A stretch of DNA of 64,000 bases from Coprinus comatus. Its lineage: Eukaryota; Basidiomycota; Agaricomycetes; Agaricales; Agaricaceae. A program made the position numbers and the translations under genes. The stretch is from contig JAWPGT010000056.1 of NCBI GenBank assembly GCA_034638255.1, forward strand, positions 78,501-142,500, written 5' to 3'. Below the pieces are notes generated by a model that searched no databases, was not told the DNA's origin, and was given only the letters and a program-made list of their open reading frames with translations. Shown here piece by piece: positions 45,572-58,081 of this stretch (position 1 is its first letter; every line of letters begins with the position of its first letter).

Positions 45572-48501
45572 AGTGCTTCCTGTAAATGCTTTAAATCAGT
45601 TGAGTCAATAACTTCTTTCCGAGAGATATAACAGAAGTCCAGGAATGCACAGAGAGTACGAAGTACATCTACTGGCAGATGTCCATGGATAACTGCCAGG
45701 TAAATCTAAAATATCATATCAATTATTAATAGAGTTTTTCGTATTAAAACAATATATGTACTCACTTTCATTAGTGCCTTCGAGTCATCTCCAGTCCATT
45801 GCTTGAAGTGGCGACCTTGAGGGAAATAACGCATGCCAGTAAATGGAGGAATCGCCACCACACTACGTGTTATTAGTAGATGAAGTTTAAGAGTTAGATT
45901 TTCTTACCATCTATCAAGATCATCAATAATTTCTTTTCCCTTCTGACCAGGATGTTTTGAGTGAATATATTGTTCAATCCACTTTACAATGTGGTCTTTG
46001 AAAGTGCCTTTGACTAGCTGATGGAGGAGGTCGGGTGAAACCAGCTCGTAGATGTCCGCACATGGGAAATCTTCAGTGAACGGCTAAAAGAACAATTAAA
46101 TTTAATAAGTACAGTATTTAATAAAAATAGACTCACAATTATTGACGAGACAAGACCATATTTGGTCCATGCTATCCCTTGTTCAAAATTAGTTGAGACA
46201 AATAGAGTGTGTAGTAACATTCGAGGAGTTATTGGGTTGTCATCAGAATAATCTGGATCAATCGAGGGGAGTGCAATGCATCTGTTAACACACATATGAG
46301 TGTATATAAGCTAAATAAATAATTGAAACAAAAATAACACTTACTTTGGACACCAGTTCTGAACAATGGATGCAATAAGGCATTGTTCAGGATAGTCACC
46401 GATATAGGGACCAAGTCCAAAGATAATCTTTCAGTAGAAGCCATCCAGGCATTGCATAATGACTGGTGTTGTCATACCATGTTTGAGAGGCTGGAGGATG
46501 TGCGCAAGTGAAGTGTGAAATACTTGGCGTAGGTATTTTCGGAAGGTGTCTGTATCTCTATATTTGGTCTCAGCTAAGAAGGTGTCATTAAAAAGAAACA
46601 TTGTATATGACAAAGGGAAGAACTTACTTTTTACGTCAGCAAGAAAGCCAATAAGGACAAATCCCTCTTTACGAGCACGCCGTGCTGAGTTGGTGAGATT
46701 CCCAATCGAGAGGTACAGCGGCCAGTAACTATTGCTACCTGTAGCAACAGACACAGTAGTCTTGTCACTGCCAAGAATAATGGGTACAAACATTGACCCT
46801 GATGTCATTGGATCTTCCCCAATAATATTCTAAACATCACATTGTTAATGATATACCACATAAATCTGTAATCAGAAATACTTACAGCCTGTCGCCAAGC
46901 CCAATCACCAGACATGAAGTTTCTAAACCGATGGTTCTCCCCTTCGTACTCATGGTATGGAACATAGTCAAATTCTCCATCAAAATCAGGGTTATTCAAA
47001 ATATTTTGAATTACTTCATATGGATTTCGATACCACACCTCAACTTCTTGGTCCATCCAGGGTGGTCTTGGACCAGGTGGAGCTTCCCCTTGATGAGTGA
47101 AGGTGAATCTTCGCCATGGCAATTTATCGTGAGGAATTGCGTCAATGGTTTTATAGACATGTTGGTGGTTTGTGAAGGGAGCTGAGTCAGGACATGCATC
47201 ATTCCATATATTTAACATGGAATCAATTTTGGTTCCAGATAATTGAGCCTTTCGAAAGAAAAAGTCCGCGGCTTCAAATTGGGTCTGATTCTGAAATGGA
47301 TACCAATCCCCGGCAGGGTAAGGATCGGGACTTGGAGGTGTTCCTCTTTGAATAGGATTTCCACTTCTATCACATTTTTCCGCTATGAATATGATACCAA
47401 TTAGTTACACTATACATAGGTATTAGTATACAGGTACACACCTGTCATCTTTGGATGATACTCCTGTTTAATTTCTCTGACTACTGGTTGCATTGTTGGT
47501 GACTGAGCTTGACTCAATGGCATATGAGTTGTGGTATATAAGGATGAATTGGCGTTAATGGTCGGATCATGGGTTTTAGCTGAGTATCCAGCAGTTGGGA
47601 TAGGGGGTGGAGGAATGGGATGAACGTTCGATGAAGAAAGTGGAGGTCCTAATAATGCCCAGTGAACGTTAAAAGTGTTCAACTTCCAAAACTAAAACTC
47701 TTACCTTGATACTTGTGGTTAGTAGGTAAGTTTGCATCATATGTGCTACTTCTGGCATTGTCATTTTGTTCGTTTGATTGGTGTTGAAATGCAGGAGTAG
47801 TCGAAGTTGGTGGAGCAGTACCATCCGTGCCGGGTGGATAGCTTCTTGAAGCCTCCAGGTTAGCCGTATCCGGAATTCTATAATACAAAAGTGAGCACAA
47901 CTTTGTGAAGTGAACAGGGTGATTTATGACCTTTGTGTTTGACAGTTTTCATTTTGCTGAGTAGGGGAATTATAAGTGAGAGTCTAATATCCTTACGCTC
48001 TTAAAAAAAACTTACTTTAAGTCAGATAGGTCCTTCATATCATTCACCGTCATGTTTTGACTTGAAGTGCTGTTTGTATTCACCAAGACTTTAACAAGGA
48101 TGGTAGCACTGGGGACACTGAAAGTTGAAGTTTGGCATGAAGTTGTGGGGATGGAATGAAAGGTCCGACGTGAACACACAAAGTTAAGTCAATATGTGGT
48201 ATGAGATGTTTGACGTGTCAAGGCTGTGCAAGAGTACTAGTAGGATGTGTCGGCATTCCATCATACATTCAAACCATTGAAGTCGCACCTTCAATGGTCA
48301 CGCCTGTTGCTAGGTGTTAGTATAGTGGTAGACATGACCGAAGCCCGATTATTCAGAATTTCAGAATCCGCTATTGGAGTTGAATTGTGATCAGTCAACT
48401 ATGAATTCAAACAATATATTTCTGAAAAAAACTTACAACAAGCTTGAGCTCATAGTACAACTTGAAGTTCACCCCCTTCTCTTCAACTCTCTCATTCTAC
48501 A

Positions 48502-51500
48502 ATGTCTACCATCGCTCATAGAACGCGCAAGACGAACAAGAACAAACACCCCGGACTTCAAGATCTTAGCGCATACCAACCAGAGAATGAAGATTGTCCA
48601 CCACCAGCAAAAAAACAACCAAAGCCAGTCCCATCCAAGAAGCGCAAGAAGAAGAACCAACCCAACCTGGCTCATATTTGTGAAGTCGAAGATATTGAAC
48701 GACGGACTGCAGAGGACTATACACATTCAGCAGTGTATACCCCAGGTCGCGCCCCACCACACGTTGTAGCAAGGTTGACGACATGGCCTGATGGACGAAA
48801 AACCTATGAACAGGTACCAGTTAGTTTATTGAAATTGAAATTTGTTGTTTATAAAAGAAACTTACTATAAACTTCTATTAGCATGAATCGTCTGCAGGAG
48901 ACACAGATGTCAATGAATCTGAGTCCTCTGGAGTTGAATCGGAACCACCCATAAAGAAAAAGAAGAAAACATCTTGCAATACCACCCAGGAGCAACATTG
49001 GAATGTACTACCTCTTTTGGATGAGGAGTCTGATGGTACTTCAGGCTCTACTGATGTTGAGAATGATGGGGACGAAGGAGAGCCTGAGGAGGAATATGAT
49101 GAGCTAGATGATGCGGAGCAGGCTGAAACTCAGAGTCAACAGGTATCTTGTCCAAAATATTCATAACATACCTGTCTTTCACTGATAATGTCCATAACAG
49201 GCACTTCCAAGTTGGAACTTTGAGACACCAGCTCCAAATGGTAAGAGAAGGCGCTTGGAAGACCAACGTCAAGATGAAACCAACATTCATACAAGCTCAA
49301 ATGCACAAGATAAGAGAGCTAAGAATAGTAAGTATTAAGTTTTAGGAACAACTCAAAAAATAAAAACTTACGTGTTGCTCTACTAGTCAAAGGTGATCAT
49401 TATGATCACCATCCATCTATGCGAAATAGCCTCGGAGTACAGCCACCATCTTGGAGCGACGTCACAACAATTCAGAGGCAAATGGATAAGGAAGCAGCTA
49501 CTGAACAAGGTAAGTAGAGTAATGAAGCATTCACCTTACCAGATGTATCTTAACATGTGTGTTGAGCGAATATAGTGCAACAACCAAGTCATCTGGCACA
49601 CAACACACCAACGACTTACGATTTTGGAATGCCAAGGAACTTCTATGCCAATACGATGGATTTGGGTCAAAATAATACAGAAAAAATATATGATACTAAC
49701 AATCTGGTTAGTACTTCCTCCCAGCTTATGAGTACTAGTAGATAGACAAACTTACCTATGATATCTATGACAATAGATGGGTATGGAGGGTTACCAAGGC
49801 CACGAGGCTGGTACTACAACATTGCCTAATAGAAATGGAAACATTGAGTAGTTAGTAGCATCCGACGGCGCATATACTCACAAAAAAACATTCATTTAGC
49901 CAATTCCCACTAATCCCTCGTATCCGCAAGTCCTTGACAACCCCTTGTACTATACCCAAGTCCCGGCCAACCCCTTGTACAATACCCAAGTCCCAGCCAA
50001 CCCTCCATACTCACAAGTTCTGGACAATCCCCCACATCCACAAGTTCCTACTGGATATAGAGGTACTTCAGGTGCATCTCAAAGCAAGAAGAAATCTCGA
50101 AAGCATAAGGGGAAGGGAAAAACGAGGAACGATGTGAGTTGTAATGGTAGACGGAGTGAATGTTTGATTCCCACACTGATCAATCAATGAAGCATGTCCC
50201 ACCAGCACATGGTACCACTGATATTCCTCCCACTCATGCGCATTCGCAAAATGCACACGTTCAACATTCACACAGATTCAACTAGTAAGTGTATATTATA
50301 CCATGAACTCTACAAACTAATGATTTAATATTTTATAGCCCACATCCTGCTGTCTCGCATCACCCTGCCTATACTGCCCATCATGTAACTGATACATCGG
50401 GTCCAATTCCTGATTGTGATGAACGTCATGGTCAAGAAATGGAAGCTGCAGTAAACAGTCCAATAAAGGGTAGAAGGTGGGTCAACCACCGGGTAAGTAC
50501 ATTGATCTCAAACAAACGAGTATTCATTGAACATTCATCTTTTACAGCACATCGTTTGACTCAACGAAGATCCCGGAACTGAAGAGAGTAGCCAGGAAAA
50601 CTCGCATGGAGTATCGAAACGATGTGACCGGATAATAACTAAAGATCTCCCAGTTGCCCTTACCATTAACAACAAATGGGGCAAACTTATTATGCCGACC
50701 ATCTACGAATGGGTAGCTGCACAAGAGAATCCATGGGATATTAATCCTAATGATTTGATTAACACTATCACTATAATTTGTCAAGCTCATGTCAACCCAA
50801 GTTGGCAACTAGAAGAAGGTACATCAAGTGCTGAATACCAAGTTGTGAGTCTTTTTTTCTAAGTTTATAATTACATACATGACATCTACTCCAGGCAACA
50901 CAAAGGATTAGTGACAAGTGGAAGACGGTCTTTGGATCAAATGCCTTCACACTTTTGGAAGGCTTTTTTACTACCCGAACTGGGTTTGATGCTGACCAGC
51001 AATGTATTATGTGGTCTCGGGAACAACTAAGCGATGGACGGTTCTTAGTTGCAAATAATGATTTTGAAAGGGTAACATTTAATTGTATGATTAATTTTCG
51101 TTCAAATTTACTTATAAACCTTCTTCTAGGGTGTCTTAAAGTCCGATATCATCCTCCATATGTTAGCGTCGCATATCACTTGTACAAAAGGTTCAATCTG
51201 GCCACCCAGCTTAAACAGCTTCTCACGCAATCATGAACCTTGGGGTGCACTTGCGCTCGCTGCTGCAGCTGTAAGTTCTATTACTTTACTTAACACTTAC
51301 AAAAATACTAATATGTTATATTTTAAAGCTCGAGCGTGCATTGACATTGTGGGCCAACCAATATGTCACAATTAACGGTATCAATGAGAGTATGAAAAAG
51401 CATTCACAATCAATCAAGGCTGTTCTCATTGCATCAGGATATCATCACCATCCCTCTACTACAGCTTTTTCTGGTACCATATGGGGGGTGCAGACTATGG

Positions 51501-52387
51501 AGTATGTAAAAGCAATTGCGAAGATACCTGAAGCATATATGAAGGAAATTCTTGAAGCTACTAAACCGTTCACTGGTCTGAGTGTGTATGGGGTACACAG
51601 GGATATCCCAAATATGGTTAGGCCACCAGCTGGATCTTGGATGAATGGTTTGCGCTCAACGTTAATTGCACAAATCGTTGTGGAAAGGGATGGTTATCTT
51701 AATTCGGGTGTTAACGGGCAGGTGCGTACTAAATTCTTATATACATATGCTTATCTTACAAATTTTATCTATAATGTTTGATAGAACAACTCAACTAATA
51801 CTACTAGTAATACTGCTAGTAATAATCTTCCACCATGGTCATCTCAACAACATACGGTTGCTGGCCTATATCATCTGGGACCTGGTAATCAAACTTATCC
51901 TGGCCTTTTCCAACCTCCAGTACAAAGGTCGACACCCGTTCAGCTTCCTCCAACTTCTTATCAACAACGTCAGGAAACAAGGACTGTGCAACAACAACAA
52001 ACAAGGGCACCAGTACAACATTCCACTACTACTGACAAATTCAGAAGCTTTTCGTTAGCACCAAACCCAGTCCACCATCATACTGGTATTGCACCACCTT
52101 CAAATGCACATTTAAGTTATCATGTGAGATCCTCTCATCACCAACGACCTCATTCTCCACGTGCATATGGTGGAAATGGACATGCCTCCTCAAGCTGTGA
52201 TCAACCCCAATATATACCTACCTCATACCAATCTACTCCACACCTTCACGCTCTGCAACCTGCTCCTAGCGTAGGTGTTCCTGTTATGCCACATGATTCT
52301 GTCGCAAACCACTATCCTCAGCCTCCAAGTCAGGGTTATTATATGCCACCTCATGACTCCGTAAGTGGATATCACAGGTTTAATTAA
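48502..52387 (+). pseudogene. Plavaka-borne companion gene (DUF6532-like)
   Basis: Plus-strand multi-exon gene divergent from the transposase, about 450 bases between starts. Exons that join in phase: 48502..48813, 48882..49142, 49201..49327, 49387..49509, 49576..49706, then further exons to 52387. N-terminal half: basic and acidic low complexity (KKRKKKNQP, ESDGTSGSTDVENDGDEGE), a Pro-rich repeat (PQVLDNPLY, TQVPANP). Core: RIITKDLPVALTINNKWGKL, IYEWVAAQENPWDINPNDL, ITIICQAHVNPSW, then RALTLWANQYVTINGINESM, AKIPEAYMKEILEATKPFTG, WMNGLRSTLIAQIVVERDGY. This pattern resembles fungal DUF6532 proteins; I judge that by eye. The C-terminus is His/Pro/Gln-rich. A TGA at 50557-50559 replaces an expected Arg, and the junction near 49860-49900 does not close in frame. 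Probably recently inactivated. Confidence 0.6.
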
Positions 52388-52639
52388 GTGGTTATTAGAG
52401 TTTATTTTTTCGTATGTAGTAGATACAAGTTCTGACTTCAAGTTTGAATCTTCAATGACCTAAGTTTGTGAAATTCTACTTTTCTACTTTTTTTTTACTA
52501 CTATACCTTTTCGTCACTTATATCCTACTAATACTCTTGAGTATTCAATATATCTAATGGCTGAGGGTAATTATATTACCTATTTTTGATATTTGTTATA
52601 ATCTTTTAGAGTTCATTTCAATTGATATAAGTACTAACA

Positions 52640-53010
52640 GTACTTTAATTACAACCGAAATTCTGGATCCTTGTCTTCAACCTTATGCACTTGGACCCTT
52701 ACGCACTCTTACACACACTTACATACTTGAACCCTTTTTGAACTTGAACCTTGAATTACTTTAGAGGCTTCTTCCCTTATTACCTTGGGTACTTTTAAGT
52801 GACGTAATGAATTGAGAACTTGAGCGCACTTTAATAGCTTTGATACTTGAGTCCTTTGTTAGTACTTTGTATAGACTTGTCATAAGTCACCAAGGCATTT
52901 TAAGTAAATGACGTGACTTGGGTTACTTGATGACTTATAACTTGAAAATGCCTTTTTTACTTGAAAAAGACATTTAAAAGACAAAAAAGGCAGATATAAT
53001 TTTGCTGATG
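52640..53010. repeat. Plavaka right terminus: subterminal repeats and TIR
   Basis: Many copies of cttgaaccct, acttgag and acttaag words, complementary to those at the left end, then the 16-19 base inverted repeat ending at 53010 next to the duplicated TC. Confidence 0.75.
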
Positions 53011-56000
53011 TCAATGTCCCAGTCTTCAAGGGCGGCTAACCCGAGCAGGATTCGAGTGGACTCATATCGTACTACTGGAGAAAATAGTTCATCAAAGTCG
53101 ATGCCTTCGACTTGAGAAAATCCTTTAGCAACTAGTCTAGCACGTTTGCAACCATCACTCTTTTCATTAAAGACCCATCTATTTTTTATGGTTTTCCTTC
53201 CTTCCGGAAGTTTCACCAACTCATAGACTTGTCACTTTTTCAGCGCATCTAGTTCTTCGAGACAAGCTTTGTGCCAGTGTTTACGTTCCTCCAGATTCAA
53301 TTTTACAAGATCACGGAATTGCTCAGGAACTATAGTTGAACTCGCTTTTGCCAATAAGAAGTTCATCAATTCTAACCCCCCTTCCTTAGTAATCTGTTGA
53401 ATCTTACAATCTGCGTCTTCTTCCATTGCGTCAGGTTGTTGTTCCCTTGCATATTGCTGTGAGGCATCCTCGTGTTGTCTGCGTATTTCATCGCGACGTT
53501 CTCGGACTTCCTCGGGTGAAATAGGACGTGGATCTGCTTTAGGGCGATCTCATTGATTTCAGATTCTGAAATTGTGACCACGGAGACGAACTCTCCCCTG
53601 AGGTGGTAGAGGTTCATTGTGATTATAGTCTCATAGGATCTCAGATGGATGTGTTCTCTCCCCATAAACATTACCTTCTCTAAAAGGAACAAACTTTTCT
53701 CAGCCAGAACGGTGAGGTAAAGGTTCAACAGGTCTAGCAGGTCATTCAGGTGATGGAGAAATGGGATGGGTGGAGTCAGATCGAGGAGCAGGGCTCGGAC
53801 TCGGTTGACGAATGGGTGATTCGGGATCAGCATATGATAATGCATCATCATCATCTTCATCAGTAACTTCCTCAACTGTTGTTTTCCTGGGAGCAGGTTT
53901 GCTCGGACCGGGGACAGGAGGTTTTTGAGAAGTAGATGGTCTGGGAATCGGACCTTGCGGTCTAGGCAGTAACGGTGTTCTATCACTGTCATCTTGTTGA
54001 GATGTGTCCATAGGATCATCAGGATAAAGATCAGGTGTAGTATCCTCGTCATCTTTGTCAGACGCCAGAGGAGGAGGATTTATTTTGGGGTTTTTTGTAG
54101 AACCGGAGTCCTTACGTTTTTCGTGATCTGGCTTACATTTGGGATACCAGCCCTCATCAAAAATAGCTGTTTTTGCAGTATAAATAACATTTCCCTTCTG
54201 ATGTCACATAAACGTATAGTTTGCGCCAGCTTAACCAAGGAAGATCATTATTTCAGATCTGGGTGATAATTTGTCATCATGCGATTCCTTAGGAATGAAA
54301 ACGTAAGCTGCACAGCCAAACACATGAAGGCCAGATAGATCTGGCTTCTTCCCTGTTACCATTTCAGTGGGAGTTTTCCATTCAAGACGTTTGATGGGAG
54401 TTCTATTATAACAATGAACTGCTGTGTTAAGGGCAAATTCCCACCAGGAATCTGGTAAGCATGCAGTAAGTCGCATGGCCTGCGCCTTTTCCTGAAGTGT
54501 GTGGTTCAGTCTTTCTGCTCTACCATTCTGCTGGTGAATATGTGGTGCAGACGTCTCGTGTATTATCCCTTTTGAGTGAAGGAATTCCTCAAGTTGTTTA
54601 GAGACATATTCGCCACCATTGTCTGTCTGGATACGCTTAATCATTTTACCAAATTGCTTTTCCTCAAAGGCACAAAATCTTTCAAGTGCCACAAAGGCAT
54701 CAGATTTGGCTCATAGGAGGAGGATCCAGGCATGACTTGAATAGTCATCATAGAATGTCATTGCCCACTTGTATTTGTGGTACGAGACAACAGGGAATGC
54801 TAGAAGATCACTGTGGATCAATTCTAAAAATGACTTTGCTCGTGTCGAAGAAGGTCGATGTGTGTCATCTGACATTTTGCCACATGCACAACCATCACAA
54901 ACTTGACTAGAGATAGGAATGTCGAACTCAGGTACTTTTTCTGAGTGTTTTGGAAGTTGTCGCAATATTTCCTTTCCAGGATGCGCCAATCAACGGTGCC
55001 AAAGATCATAAACAGATAATTTAGATGCGCAATAAGATAGCACCTGATTCACAGTATAGTGACGCACAATCCGAGTGTGAATGTGGTGGAGTGCATCTTC
55101 TAACTCTTTGAACACAGGTATGCATGTAGCATGCATAAATAATTTTCCGTTTGAACAAAATATGTTAGTTCACTTTAAATTAGACTCACTCCTCATTCCT
55201 TGCAGCCATAAGGTGCCAGGTGAAATGATTCTAGTGGAGAGAGATGCAATATAATAGACCGGATACAGTGGAGTTGTTCTTGTAACTCCGTCTACTTCAT
55301 GTTGAAAGAGGACTTTCCCACGGCCGGTAATGCCAATGAGTTTGTCGTTAGCAGTTCTAACATTGCCAAACACTCCTTCCTCTAACTCGATAAAGTCACT
55401 TATATGCTGGGTGCAATTAAAGCTAGCGCCTGAATCAAGGAGCCAAATAGCAGACTCTCTAGCATAATTAGGTTTTTCTTTGTCTTCACAGAAGTTGCAT
55501 AAGCATTCAAGATCTTTTACCGGTTCGTCACCGCTTTCAGGATCTCTTAAATATTTTGCCAGTAAGACAAAAGGATCACATAAAGAAACAGGAGAATCCA
55601 TTGCATTTACCAAAACAGGAGAAGTTACATCAACAGTAGATACATGAGAACTAAATGTCCGACTATAGTCTGGCAGTCCATTATGGTGCACTAGAACATT
55701 GGGTCTGATGGAGCAATTTGTTCGTCTCCCCATTTGGCGGGGGCATCTCTGGATATCCCATTTAGTAAGGAAGAAATCTTGAGAAAAGAAAGGTACATAC
55801 TCATTATACCAACCATCATCGACCTCATAGTCACCATCAGCTTCATAGTCAGGATCATTCATATAGGCATCAGCCTCAGAGATTGCTTTGGGGACATCAG
55901 AAGGAGGGACGTAAGAAGGAGACTCAGATCTGCACGTGGGGGACCCAGGTGTAGAAACCAAAGACGAATCAACTTCCTCTTCAGGAAGGATATGTGACAC

Positions 56001-57558
56001 CATCGCATCAAGCGATAGTGGAGGTGATGGGGGACAGGGTTCAACCAAGCTGAAGCCAAGGCGAGCACCCATCTTCTCGAAGACCTCTTGCTTGTTTTTC
56101 TGATACCAGGTACAACCGACCAGGTGCCCAGCAGGGGGAAGAAGAGTAGCACGAGGAGCAGGAGGCTCGACACCATGTACGACAACTTCATCTGCAGCCT
56201 TTTTCAAGGCTACTGCCCTGAGGCGGGGATCAGTTGTCTTCATCCTCTCGACAAGAGAACGAGTATTGGAAGGTTTGTTAGTGGGAGTCATAAAAGACTC
56301 CAAGACAGCAGGTGACAAAATCATATCCACATTACCAGCATCCTCTTCGGCATTGTTAGCCTTGTTGCCTCCATGTTTTCCGTGTCAATGCTTCTTCTTT
56401 TTATCCTTATCCCCCCTAGAAGCATCACTGGAACCAGAGTTCTGGGTCTGATTTGGTTTAGAACCACCAGATGATGACTTCTGTTGTTGTTGCTGGGGCT
56501 GCTGTGGAGCACCACCAGAGGATTTAGAATAGGGCTTTGCACCCTTGTAGTTTTTAATGCCAGTAGAAGCGGCATGAGATGTCAGAATGGTAGAGAGTGG
56601 TAAAGAGAATGTGAGGAGTAAAGATAGAGAGTTAAGCTCAGACACAGACACAGACACAGAAAGAAGGGAATTGATTGGATAGTTTGGCTAAGACATGAGG
56701 GACTTATATATCTACCAGAACAAAGAACAACCAAAAGGGGAGAACAATAAGGACCCTTGCCAGCACACAAAGGGAATATGTAAGTAACATAATAAGGGAA
56801 AAGAACATTATGAAAGAGTCCAGAACATCAGGATAAGATAAGTGGAGTGATTAGGAAAGATGGATAAGATAAGGAGATATCTGGGAAAACCTAACATGAG
56901 AAGCAGAAGCAGCACCACGAGAATCTCGCCATGCACCCATAATTGCATCAGAGACGATCTGGACTGTTAAGGTTGAAAGGGAGTTACCATATTGAACAAG
57001 GAGAGCAGCACGAGTGGCACTCCATTGAGGAGGAATGTGTGTCATTAACATCAATGCACGAAGGATACCGGGGACATTAATTGGAGGTGTGGCTTGCTCT
57101 AACTGTGTGAATTAGTTCCTAAAGGTGGAGATCTCCTTAGAGAGATCGTTCACACCAGATAATCAGAACGAATCTGCAGAAGCATACAGCTCATAAGCTG
57201 CACCTGCCGAAAATGTGCTATAAACTCGTCTCAGGTGTGTCCAGAGATCATCTGAGGTTGTTTCACCATGCCGAAGCATGTCATTGCTCAATCAGGAATT
57301 TAACATCCCAAGTGCAAATGCCTCAACATTATCGAACTTTCGAATCTCATCGACGTTCGTGGGGGGTACCATAGTGGTATTGGCAGTTGCGGGGGAACCA
57401 CCGATAGCTGCAGGCCTTGTGGCAGTGCCATCGATCATTCTCACTACACACCATCCATCCATGTGGATCATGTTAGCAATGGACATAACACATGCTGACC
57501 ACACTTGGTAGTTGGCAGTGCCTGTGAGGACCGGGATCGAGGGGATCAAAGCGGCCAT
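53011..57558 (-). pseudogene. copia gag-pol, 5' part: gag, protease, integrase, start of RT
   Basis: Minus-strand remnants in order. Gag starts at the ATG at 57558 (MAALIPSIPVLTGTANYQVW) and continues to 56897; it is interrupted by a solo LTR (56580-56896) and resumes at 56574. Protease AIWLLDSGASFNCT near 55460. GAG-pre-integrase LAHPGKEILRQL and the zinc part CDGCACGK near 54900. Integrase DNGGEYVSKQLEEFL, PHIHQQNGRAERLNHTLQ (54231-54692). A disordered linker, then the RT start EGRKTIKNRWVFNEK, KGFSQVEGIDFDELFSPVV up to 53013. Stops at 57292, 56385, 54990, 54711, 54231 and 53232 (and more) fall where Arg or Gln is expected. Confidence 0.86.
56580..56896 (-). mobile_element. 317-bp solo LTR (family beta), TSD TGAGA
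   Basis: TGTCAGAATGG...CCTAACA with TGAGA at 56575-56579 and 56897-56901. About 95% or more like the 319-bp copy at 32910-33228. It breaks the copia gag coding region. Strand is nominal. Confidence 0.92.
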
Positions 57559-57828
57559 GAGTAATGTTTGGAGATAATAATCTACAACAAAACATGTGTT
57601 AGATCTATGAACTAAAGCTGCACTACATGCGCTATGTTCTACAGAGCTATAAGCTGCCTGTCTAACCGAGTATGGTAAGGGGTTGCATAGAGAACACTGA
57701 GTGGGTCGACGTCTCAAGCGAGCAGAACTCAGACTTCCCTCACAGGTGAATCCAGCTTCACCCTCGAGCTCTGAGCTACACAATGAGTAATACTTGTCAA
57801 GTGTGCGTCGAGAGTTGTACAGGCTAAC

Positions 57829-57842
57829 CGGGGCCCATAACC
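57829..57842 (-). promoter_or_regulatory. copia primer-binding site matching initiator tRNA-Met anticodon arm
   Basis: Directly next to the 5' LTR, in element sense the sequence is GGTTATGGGCCCCG. This complements the anticodon arm of initiator tRNA-Met (CAU inside GGGCCCATAACC), the half-tRNA priming known for copia-type elements, not the 3' end of a tRNA. Confidence 0.75.
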
Positions 57843-58081
57843 TGTTAAAACAAGAGCATAGTGTATGAAACATGGGTAGGTATGACTCTGGACTTACTGA
57901 GGGTGTTGGTTGTTAGTAGAAAAGGAACTGTAGTATATAATGCAGGAATACAAACTTATATACATATTTACAGTGGTCCGTGTGAGAATATACTAGGTCA
58001 CATGATATAGATCATGAAGATATATTCATCAAGCGTGATGCCATATGAGAATGTCATGATAGAACTAATAATAGTTCAACA
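57843..58081 (-). repeat. copia 5' LTR (239 bp)
   Basis: TGTTAAAACAAGAGC...TAGTTCAACA, same length as the partner at 34116-34354. It has lost several CG dinucleotides the partner keeps (gcg, tgcgag, tacgag). Confidence 0.88.

Larger units (their letters stand above)
36157..48053 (-). pseudogene. Plavaka transposase gene (interrupted by gypsy B, one or more nonsense changes)
   Basis: Minus-strand transposase. Upstream exons that close in phase: (48016..48053), (47705..47877), (47442..47648), (46886..47382), (46628..46829), (46345..46573), (46137..46281), (45908..46083), (45766..45862), then an exon starting at 45705 that continues past the gypsy insert at 37301 to 36988. Diagnostic text: DWYPFQNQTQFEAADFFF, ILGSDKTTVSVATG, WPLYLSIGN, GFLADVKS, FGLGPYIGDYPEQ, SPDLLHQLVKGTFKDHIV, FKQWTGDDSKALMK, GLCSSITEKKHI. 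The C-terminal exon (36157-36693) has FYAPTDYAGSKGMRQERIRA, WRGGPGRYDTVFV, ASHLLPVHDHKFIP and YVNRYIDHAMFDIVV, all typical. TGA codons at 46431-46433 and 37193-37195 replace expected Arg. Exons between 36988 and 36693 were not fully resolved. Confidence 0.8.
35678..53010. mobile_element. Plavaka (CACTA-like) DNA transposon with companion gene
   Basis: Ends are inverted: CATCAGCAAAATATCT at 35678 and, in complement, CATCAGCAAAATTATATCT at 53010. The host dinucleotide TC is duplicated (35676-35677 and 53011-53012). Subterminal arrays of CAAGGGTTCAAGT-like words occupy about 35740-36010, and the complementary words about 52640-52970, as in cut-and-paste elements of this kind. Without the nested gypsy it is about 9.1 kb. 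It carries two divergent multi-exon genes: a Plavaka-type transposase (minus) and a companion gene (plus). Both have an Arg-codon-to-TGA change, so this copy is probably non-autonomous now. Plavaka assignment follows the published fungal family; the unusual TIR is noted separately. Confidence 0.83.
34116..58081 (-). mobile_element. Ty1/copia retrotransposon, split by a DNA transposon
   Basis: Two 239-bp LTRs (34116-34354 and 57843-58081) bound a minus-strand gag-pol that is copia-ordered: gag, protease, integrase, RT, RNase H. With the 17.3-kb transposon and a 317-bp solo LTR removed it is about 6.3 kb. The primer-binding site next to the 5' LTR is copia-type. The outer flanks do not match (TTCAC left, AGTAC right) and lie in different parts of chromovirus A, so a deletion or recombination between two insertions removed the chromovirus interior. 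Many in-frame stops make the element dead. Confidence 0.88.

Noticed and set aside
34116..58081. Treating the copia as one intact element with a duplication
   Set aside because: Flanking 5-mers differ and lie in separate chromovirus parts.
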